This document shows positions 1 to 5,211 of a DNA stretch of 8,302 nucleotides, piece after piece. This DNA comes from CAYZPB01 sp964568525 (GTDB lineage: Bacteria; Bacillota; Bacilli; Tepidibacillales; Tepidibacillaceae), in the NCBI GenBank assembly GCA_964568525.1, contig CAZMPM010000035.1, positions 1-8,302 of the forward strand, read 5' to 3'. The notes below the pieces were generated by a model that ran no database searches, was not told where the DNA came from, and saw only the letters and a list, made by a program, of their open reading frames with translations. Position numbers and translations under genes: made by a program. The number at the start of each line of letters is the position of its first letter. Position 1 is the first letter of the stretch.

Positions 1-711
1 ATTCTACCATCAGAGACTGCAGACGTTCGGATGCGAATTATGAATGCTGATGGCACCGAAGCGGAGCAATGTGGTAATGCAATCCGCTGCGTAGCGAAAT
101 ATGCTTATGATTACCAACTTGTTAACAGTAATTTACTTAGCATTCAGACTGAAGCTGGAGTGCAAAAGGTGGAACTTCACCTAGATGAGAGTGGCAAACG
201 CGTCTATTCTGTAACTGTTGACATGGGTGAGCCGATACTTGAAGGCAAGTTGATTCCTTCAACTCTCGACCAGCCATTGATTATCGAGCAACCAATTAAT
301 GTAGATGAACGAACCTTTAAATATACTGCTGTTTCAATGGGAAATCCTCATGCAATTATTTATGTCGATGATGCTGCAAATTTTGAAGTTGAGAAGTGGG
401 GGCCGCAGATTGAGACTCACCCATTGTTTCCGAAGAAAACAAACGTGGAATTTGTCAATATTATTTCGGACGAGCTAGTAATAATGCGCGTCTGGGAGCG
501 CGGAGTTGGGCAGACTCTAGCCTGTGGAACCGGGGCTTGCGCCACAGCAGTTGCATCTGTTTTAAATAAAATGACTAAGCGTGTCGTTACCGTAAGTTTA
601 AAAGGTGGAGACTTAATAATTGAATGGAACGAAGTTGATAACCATGTTTATATGACCGGCGAGGCGACCGAAGTATTTCGTGGTACAATAGATGTAGTTG
701 TACTAAACTAA
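1..711 (+). CDS. dapF: Diaminopimelate epimerase, 3' part (5' end outside window)
   Basis: Interconverts LL- and meso-diaminopimelate in the cytoplasm, giving the meso-DAP used for peptidoglycan and lysine. The reading frame is open from base 1; the residues before the ATG at 31 (ILPSETADVR) are already typical DapF sequence, so 31 is an internal Met and about 40-45 N-terminal residues lie outside the window. 236 residues are visible against a usual total near 275-285. Both catalytic cysteines of this cofactor-independent racemase fold are present: Cys in EAEQCGNAIRC (codon 70-72) and Cys in TLACGTGACA (codon 523-525). The GNPHAIIYVDD and ERGVGQT motifs are also intact. The gene ends in two consecutive in-frame TAA codons (709-714). 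It lies 29 bases before a probable DapL aminotransferase, the enzyme that would supply its substrate. Assignment is secure. Confidence 0.97.
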   Translation: MLPSETADVRMRIMNADGTEAEQCGNAIRCVAKYAYDYQLVNSNLLSIQTEAGVQKVELHLDESGKRVYSVTVDMGEPILEGKLIPSTLDQPLIIEQPINVDERTFKYTAVSMGNPHAIIYVDDAANFEVEKWGPQIETHPLFPKKTNVEFVNIISDELVIMRVWERGVGQTLACGTGACATAVASVLNKMTKRVVTVSLKGGDLIIEWNEVDNHVYMTGEATEVFRGTIDVVVLN

Positions 712-740
712 TAAAATGACAATCATGAGGGGGAGTAGCG

Positions 741-1979
741 ATGGGGGAGCACTATATTCAGAATCTTTTTGCAAATAGAATTGGTGGCAGTAACTTTGGT
801 AAGGATACTGCAATTTATAAGTTTGAGAAGATTAAAAGAGCAAAAGCGACTGCTAAAAAGGAGAATCCTGGCGTCGAGTTAATTGATCTGGGTGTAGGTG
901 AACCGGATCAGATGGCTGATGCAGGTGTAATTGAAACATTATACGCTGCCGCACAGAAACCAGAAAATCGTGGCTATGCTGATAATGGTGGTCAAGCTTT
1001 TAAGGATGCGGCAACTCGTTATATGGCAGAAGTTTTTGGAGTAGAGGGGCTTGATTCTAATACTGAAATTCTGCACGTAATCGGTGCTAAGTCAGCATTA
1101 TCAATCCTGCCAAAAGCTTTCATTAACGACGGCGATTATATGCTGGTAACTGTACCTGGATATCCTGTATTAGCTACGCATAGTAAATATTTGGGTGGAA
1201 ATATTTATAATCTGCCGCTTGTTGCTGAAAACAGTTTTCTGCCTGATTTAAAGGCGATTCCAGCCGATGTGCTTGCTAAGGCGAAGTTACTTTACATCAA
1301 TTATCCGAACAATCCGACAGGTGCTTCTGCAACAGTTAAATTTTTCCAAGAAATAATCGAATTTGCTCGCAAAAACCAGCTTGTTGTTGTTCATGACGCT
1401 GCTTATGCGGCGCTTACATTTGATGGGGTGAAACCACTAAGTTTCCTGTCAGTTGCCGGTGCCAAAGATGTAGGTGTTGAGATTCACTCGCTCTCCAAAT
1501 CATTTAATATGACTGGATGGCGTCTAGGTTTCGTAGCTGGTAACGAGTTAGTGGTAAAGGCCTTTGCTAATATTAAAGATAATTCCGATTCCGGCCAATT
1601 TCTAGCGATTCAGGAGGCGGGAGTATATGCTCTTGACCATCCACAGATCACTGAGTTGACAGCCGCAAAATACTCACGCCGTCATGACCAGTTGGTTGAA
1701 TTGCTGCGCGAGTTAGGATTTCATGCAACTAAACCCCAAGGATCGTTCTTTTTGTATGTAAAGATCCCGAAAGGTATCAAAAATGGTGCTCGCTTTAATA
1801 GCGGTGAAGAGTTTTCACAATTTTTAATCAAAGAATCGTTGATATCGACTGTGCCGTGGGATGATGCTGGCAGCTATGTGCGTTTTTCTGTCACTTTTGT
1901 TGCGAAAGATGAAGCCGATGAGAGACGCGTAATCAATGAGATTCGTGAGAGGATGTATCGCCATAATTTTGAGTTTTAA
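741..1979 (+). CDS. dapL: Probable LL-diaminopimelate aminotransferase (PLP fold type I)
   Basis: A class I/II pyridoxal-phosphate aminotransferase of 412 residues, close to the usual DapL length of about 410. DapL converts tetrahydrodipicolinate plus glutamate directly to LL-DAP, bypassing the succinylated or acetylated intermediates. Visible features are the N-terminal LGVGEPD loop (about 50-56), GYADNGG (78-84), VPGYPV (about 137-142), NPTG at 191-194, HDAAYAAL (about 218-225) and the PLP Schiff-base lysine K253 in SLSKSFNMTGWR. The ATG at 741 follows the SD sequence GAGGGGGAG (726-734), and the N-terminus MGEHYIQNLF starts as I expect for this subfamily. Sequence alone does not separate DapL from related aspartate or aromatic aminotransferases; the position directly after dapF is the main argument for the lysine/DAP role. 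The aminotransferase call is near certain, the substrate likely. Confidence 0.8.
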   Translation: MGEHYIQNLFANRIGGSNFGKDTAIYKFEKIKRAKATAKKENPGVELIDLGVGEPDQMADAGVIETLYAAAQKPENRGYADNGGQAFKDAATRYMAEVFGVEGLDSNTEILHVIGAKSALSILPKAFINDGDYMLVTVPGYPVLATHSKYLGGNIYNLPLVAENSFLPDLKAIPADVLAKAKLLYINYPNNPTGASATVKFFQEIIEFARKNQLVVVHDAAYAALTFDGVKPLSFLSVAGAKDVGVEIHSLSKSFNMTGWRLGFVAGNELVVKAFANIKDNSDSGQFLAIQEAGVYALDHPQITELTAAKYSRRHDQLVELLRELGFHATKPQGSFFLYVKIPKGIKNGARFNSGEEFSQFLIKESLISTVPWDDAGSYVRFSVTFVAKDEADERRVINEIRERMYRHNFEF

Positions 1980-2002
1980 GCGAGAGAGAAGGTTATAATA
2001 AG

Positions 2003-2884
2003 ATGATCAAAAGTATGACAGGCTTTGGGCGAGCGGAAGGAACACTAGGAAATTTAAAGATTACGATTGAAATTAGAAGTGTAAACCATAAATTTCATGA
2101 GATAGCTTTTAAAATGCCTAAAGATTTCTTCGTCATGGAGGAGCAGTTAAGGCGCAAACTTAAGGAGTATACCACACGGGGGCGGGTAGATTTATATCTA
2201 TCATTCGACCGCGAAGAGGGTTCTACTGAGTCTTTACAGATTGATTGGTCGCTAATTGAACAATATTTTACTGCGGTAAATGAGATAAATGAGCGTTTTA
2301 ATCTTAAAGGAAATTTCAGTGCTACTGAGCTACTTAGGTTTCCCAATACAGTTAATCTCGGTTATAATCGGATGGAGCCGGAAAACATCGGCGAGCAGTT
2401 GATTGCGATTGTGGATTCTGCTTGTCAGCAGTTATTGCAAATGCGCTTAGCTGAGGGCGAGAGTCTATATAATGATTTGCAAGAGAAACTTGCGGAATCA
2501 ATTGCGTTTTTGTTGCAGGTGGAAGAGCGGGCACCGCTAGTTGTTGCTGATTATCAAGAGCGGTTAAGTCAGCGGATTAAGGAATTAACCAATGGTCAAG
2601 CTGAGCTTGATGATACACGTATCTTGACGGAGGTAGCGCTTTTTGCCGATAAAGCAAGTATTGATGAAGAGATTAGTCGTTTAAAGAGCCATTATCAGCA
2701 GTTTGCACAAATTCTTGAAGAGAGAGAGCCTGTTGGTAGAAAGCTTGATTTTCTGATTCAGGAGATGAATCGTGAAGTTAACACAATTGGTTCTAAGGCG
2801 AATGATAAATTACTCAGCCAATTAGTGGTTGAATTGAAGAGCGTTCTAGAAAAAATACGTGAGCAGGTTCAGAATATTGAATAA
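2003..2884 (+). CDS. yicC: YicC/YloC family endoribonuclease
   Basis: A 293-residue member of the YicC/YloC family, which in E. coli and B. subtilis has been shown to have endoribonuclease activity and to influence RNA turnover. The N-terminal YicC domain (about 1-155) opens with the hallmark MIKSMTGFGRAE and continues with EIRSVNHKFHEI. The C-terminal DUF1732 part (about 205-293) has DTRILTEVALFADK, the DISEE-like IDEEISRLKSH, LDFLIQEMNREVNTIGSKAND and the closing KIREQVQNIE. Length is normal for the family. The ATG at 2003 is preceded by the SD-like GAGAGAAGG (1984-1992) with 10 bases of spacing. It starts the conserved Firmicutes cluster yloC-remA-gmk-rpoZ and lies 23 bases after dapL. Cellular RNA targets in this organism are unknown. 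Confidence 0.95.
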   Translation: MIKSMTGFGRAEGTLGNLKITIEIRSVNHKFHEIAFKMPKDFFVMEEQLRRKLKEYTTRGRVDLYLSFDREEGSTESLQIDWSLIEQYFTAVNEINERFNLKGNFSATELLRFPNTVNLGYNRMEPENIGEQLIAIVDSACQQLLQMRLAEGESLYNDLQEKLAESIAFLLQVEERAPLVVADYQERLSQRIKELTNGQAELDDTRILTEVALFADKASIDEEISRLKSHYQQFAQILEEREPVGRKLDFLIQEMNREVNTIGSKANDKLLSQLVVELKSVLEKIREQVQNIE

Positions 2885-2901
2885 TCTTAGTGTCGATACG
2901 C

Positions 2902-2910
2902 AAAGGAGGC
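2902..2910 (+). promoter_or_regulatory. Strong Shine-Dalgarno site of remA
   Basis: AAAGGAGGC lies 8 bases before the remA ATG and is the closest match in the window to the anti-SD complement. It suggests efficient independent initiation of remA in contrast to the weakly marked or coupled starts further downstream. Confidence 0.85.
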
Positions 2911-2918
2911 TCTAAATT

Positions 2919-3176
2919 ATGATCAGACTAGTAAATATCGGTTTTGGGAATGTTGTGGTTGCGAATCGGATTATTGCAATTGTCAGCCCTGATTCAGCAC
3001 CGGTTAAGAGAGTCATATCGGAAGCGCGTGATCAGAATAAGTTGGTTGATGCGACCTATGGGCGTCGGACTAGAGCAGTTATCCTGATGGATACTGATCA
3101 TATTATACTCTCTGCTGTTCAGCCAGAAACAATGGGAAATCGCTTAGTAAGTCAAGAAAACAGTAAAGATGAGTAG
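2919..3176 (+). CDS. remA: RemA-type DNA-binding regulator (DUF370)
   Basis: An 85-residue RemA/DUF370 protein. In B. subtilis RemA is a ring-forming DNA-binding protein that activates extracellular-matrix and osmoprotection genes; orthologues also occur in firmicutes that do not make such biofilms, where the targets are unknown. The conserved core is plain: NIGFGNVVVANRIIAIVSP (about 6-24), SAPVKRVI, DATYGRRTRAVILMD (about 44-58) and the DHIILSAVQPET block (about 60-71). The arginines of YGRRTR, in the region implicated in DNA contact in this family, are present. Only the last dozen residues (after NRL) are variable. The gene lies between yicC and gmk, exactly its place in Bacillus and Clostridium, and has a very strong SD. 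The family call is secure; a biofilm role here would be extrapolation. Confidence 0.95.
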   Translation: MIRLVNIGFGNVVVANRIIAIVSPDSAPVKRVISEARDQNKLVDATYGRRTRAVILMDTDHIILSAVQPETMGNRLVSQENSKDE

Positions 3177-3193
3177 GAGTTGAGGAGACTAGC

Positions 3194-3814
3194 ATGTTAA
3201 TTAAAAGAGGCTTATTAATTGTTATAAGCGGACCTTCTGGTGTTGGCAAAGGTGCAATCTGCTCGAGGTTGAGAGAGAAAAAACCTAATCTGATTTATTC
3301 AATCTCTGCAACTTCAAGGATTGCGCGTCCTGAAGAGACAGATGGTTTAGAATATTTTTTCAAAAATCGTCATGAGTTTGAACAGATGATTAGCGATGGT
3401 CTATTATTAGAGTGGACCGAATATTGTGGGAATTATTATGGAACTCCTTTGGAATTTGTTGAAGAAAATCTGGCAGCAGGTCGCGACGTATTGTTGGAGA
3501 TTGAAGTAGAGGGTGCGCTTAATGTACGCTTAAGCTATCCTGATGGTGTTTACATATTTTTAATTCCGCCATCTTTTGCGGAGCTACGCAATCGTTTAAC
3601 CTATCGTGGAACTGAACATGAGGACATTATTAAGGGACGAATGGATATTGCAATAAAAGAACTTAAAATGGCTGGCAATTACGATTATATTGTTGTAAAT
3701 GATGACTTAGAAAAGGCGGTCAATGCTGTAATAACAATTACTGAAGCCGAAAGATATCGAAAAGAAAGAATCTTAAATTATTTAAAAAGTTTACTTGAGG
3801 AGGAGATAGAATGA
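3194..3814 (+). CDS. gmk: Guanylate kinase
   Basis: Phosphorylates GMP (and dGMP) to GDP with ATP, an essential cytoplasmic step of guanine nucleotide synthesis. The protein has 206 residues, normal for the family. The P-loop GPSGVGKG is at 13-20; the GMP-binding segment is at about 36-56 (SISATSR...DGLEYFF) with arginines R42 and R45 retained; LLEWTEYCGNYYGTP follows, then LEIEVEGA, the lid segment with YRGTEHEDIIKGRM, and YDYIVVNDDLEKAV. Two local oddities are treated in the findings: Ala21 after GKG in the P-loop, and TSRIARPEE in place of the usual TTRxPRxGE. The ATG at 3194 has the SD GAGGAG (3182-3187). It is 17 bases after remA, and its TGA overlaps the rpoZ ATG by four bases. In Firmicutes Gmk is a known target of (p)ppGpp inhibition; nothing in the sequence tests that here. 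Confidence 0.97.
   Translation: MLIKRGLLIVISGPSGVGKGAICSRLREKKPNLIYSISATSRIARPEETDGLEYFFKNRHEFEQMISDGLLLEWTEYCGNYYGTPLEFVEENLAAGRDVLLEIEVEGALNVRLSYPDGVYIFLIPPSFAELRNRLTYRGTEHEDIIKGRMDIAIKELKMAGNYDYIVVNDDLEKAVNAVITITEAERYRKERILNYLKSLLEEEIE
3797..3805 (+). promoter_or_regulatory. Shine-Dalgarno site of rpoZ inside the gmk 3' end
   Basis: GAGGAGGAG within the last codons of gmk, 5 bases before the rpoZ ATG at 3811. It supports this start for the small rpoZ gene and shows that the Glu-rich C-terminus of Gmk (LEEEIE) also serves as the ribosome-binding site of the next gene. Confidence 0.85.
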
Positions 3815-4005
3815 TATATCCATCAATTGATAAATTACTTAATAAGGTAAATAGTAAGTACACCTTAGTTATCGCAGCCGCAAAGCGTGCTAGAACGATT
3901 AAGAATGAGGGTAACTTAACGATTCGCAATCCACATTCCACTAAATATGTTGGTATGGCACTTGAGGAAATCGAACAAGGTGAATTAATCATAGAAGGTG
4001 AGTAA
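3811..4005 (+). CDS. rpoZ: DNA-directed RNA polymerase omega subunit
   Basis: The omega subunit, which binds the beta-prime C-terminal region and helps RNA polymerase assembly. It is 64 residues, at the short end for the family. Diagnostic parts are YPSIDKLLNKVNSKYTLVIAAAKRAR (about 3-28, given here only as its key blocks PSIDKLL, SKYTLV and AAKRAR) and VGMALEEIEQGEL near the C-terminus. The N-terminal MAR motif that contributes to ppGpp binding in E. coli omega is absent, as expected outside Proteobacteria. The ATG overlaps the gmk stop (ATGA), a typical translationally coupled junction, and has its own strong SD. Placement directly after gmk is conserved from Bacillus to Proteobacteria and supports the call. 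Confidence 0.95.
   Translation: MIYPSIDKLLNKVNSKYTLVIAAAKRARTIKNEGNLTIRNPHSTKYVGMALEEIEQGELIIEGE
3994..4002 (+). promoter_or_regulatory. Shine-Dalgarno site that favours the coaBC ATG at 4007
   Basis: GAAGGTGAG sits in the last codons of rpoZ. It is correctly placed (4-8 bases) for an ATG at 4007, one base after the rpoZ stop. The alternative in-frame GTG at 3998 lies inside this site and has no good SD of its own, so the ATG is preferred. Confidence 0.7.
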
Positions 4006-4006
4006 A

Positions 4007-5209
4007 ATGAAAGGTAAAAAGATCGTAATCGGCATAACTGGCGGAATCGCTGCTTATAAAATGGCATCGGTTGTTAGTGCGCTGCATAAAAATGGCGCAG
4101 ATGTGCAAGTGATTATGACTAAATCTGCTACTGAAATCATTACTCCTTTAACGATGCAAGTTTTGTCAAAAAAACACGTGTATACAGATACTTTTGACGA
4201 ATATGATCCTAAAAATGTCGCTCACATTAATATTGCTCAATCTGCAGATTTAGTCTTAGTGGCACCGGCAACGGCGAATATTATTGCAAAGATGAGCTAT
4301 GGTATTGCAGATGATATGCTTTCGACTACGCTATTGGCTGTTAAAGCTCCAATTATGCTGGCACCGTCGATGAATGAAGATATGTATTATCATCCCACTG
4401 TACAGAATAATTTGCAGATTCTAGCTGAACGCGGGGTTATGATTATTGAGCCTGCAGTCGGTTATCTGGCAGAAGGTTACGCAGGCAAAGGGCGTTTACC
4501 TGAGCCTGAGGAACTTGTTGCAGTAGTTGAATCGTTTTTTAATCATAATAAGGATTATTACGGCAAGAAGGTGCTAATCACCGCTGGAGCTACGCGCGAA
4601 GCGATTGATCCTGTTCGTTTTATCACAAACTATTCTACTGGGAAAATGGGATACGCACTTGCGGAAAACGCGGTAAACAGAGGGGCGGAGGTGCTATTGA
4701 TCACCGGTAAAACAAATTTAACGCCACCTGCCGGAGTTGAAGTAATCAATGTTGAGTCAGCTGCTGAAATGTATGAAGCGGTGATTAATAATCTTGATTG
4801 GCCTGATCTGATAATAAAAACAGCAGCAGTTGCTGATTATCGACCAAAGGACTTTTCAGCCGAAAAAATCAAAAAAAATGATGACGAGATGCAAATTAGA
4901 TTAGAACGAACTAAAGATATTGCTGCGGAAGTTGGGAAAAGGAAACGTGCAAATCAGATTTTAGTTGGTTTTGCTGCTGAAAGTAGCAGCCTTATAGAAA
5001 ATGCAAAACAGAAGTTAAGTGCTAAGAATATGGATCTGATTGTGGCAAATAACATTTTAGAGCAGGGCACAGGCTTTGGTTCTGACACAAATATAATTAC
5101 AATTATTACAAAAAACGGTGAGGAGATTGCCTTGCCAATGCTTAGTAAATATCAACTTGCGGAGATTATTCTAAGCGAGATTAGAAATAGATTGTTAGGT
5201 GAAGTTTAG
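4007..5209 (+). CDS. coaBC: Bifunctional phosphopantothenoylcysteine decarboxylase / phosphopantothenate-cysteine ligase
   Basis: Makes 4'-phosphopantetheine for coenzyme A: the C-terminal CoaB half joins cysteine to phosphopantothenate using CTP, and the N-terminal FMN-dependent CoaC half decarboxylates the product. From the ATG at 4007 it has 400 residues. CoaC half (about 1-175): GITGGIAAYK (9-18), catalytic His73 in AHINIAQ, PSMNEDMYYHP with Asn123, and the substrate clamp GYLAEGYAGKGR (152-163). CoaB half (about 186-400): ITAGATRE, DPVRFITNYSTGKMG with Asn208, AAVADYRP, and K287 in EKIKK. These match E. coli CoaBC H75, N125, N210 and K289 with a constant offset of two, and by the same offset Glu156 stands where E. 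coli has the redox residue Cys158 (see findings). A GTG at 3998 would add three residues but has a poorer SD. It is 1 base after rpoZ and 2 bases before priA. Confidence 0.95.
   Translation: MKGKKIVIGITGGIAAYKMASVVSALHKNGADVQVIMTKSATEIITPLTMQVLSKKHVYTDTFDEYDPKNVAHINIAQSADLVLVAPATANIIAKMSYGIADDMLSTTLLAVKAPIMLAPSMNEDMYYHPTVQNNLQILAERGVMIIEPAVGYLAEGYAGKGRLPEPEELVAVVESFFNHNKDYYGKKVLITAGATREAIDPVRFITNYSTGKMGYALAENAVNRGAEVLLITGKTNLTPPAGVEVINVESAAEMYEAVINNLDWPDLIIKTAAVADYRPKDFSAEKIKKNDDEMQIRLERTKDIAAEVGKRKRANQILVGFAAESSSLIENAKQKLSAKNMDLIVANNILEQGTGFGSDTNIITIITKNGEEIALPMLSKYQLAEIILSEIRNRLLGEV
5197..5202 (+). promoter_or_regulatory. Shine-Dalgarno site supporting the GTG start of priA
   Basis: AGGTGA in the last codons of coaBC, 9 bases before the GTG at 5212. 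It resembles the GGTGAG element used before coaBC. The ATG at 5216 is in another frame, so GTG is the only sensible start that keeps the conserved N-terminus. Confidence 0.65.
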
Positions 5210-5211
5210 TA

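Noticed and set aside
1969..1999. TTGAGT, 19-base spacer, TATAAT: a sigma-A-like promoter just before yicC.
   Set aside because: The -10 is perfect but the -35 is only 4/6, the spacer is long, and initiation about 7 bases downstream would fall at or past the yicC ATG (2003), removing its SD. In AT-rich DNA such a match is expected by chance. It could at most serve genes from remA on; 5'-end mapping would decide.
2095..2534. Two short antisense open frames in yicC.
   Set aside because: No SD, no recognisable domains, fully inside a conserved gene on the other strand.
2885..2918. The longest intergenic gap, examined for a terminator, riboswitch or promoter.
   Set aside because: It is 34 bases long and largely used by the remA SD; no stem-loop with a T-run and no paired -35/-10 were seen.
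3738..4067. Antisense open frame of 109 codons across gmk, rpoZ and coaBC.
   Set aside because: It spans three well-supported sense genes, resembles no family I recognise, and is explained as a shadow of their codon use.
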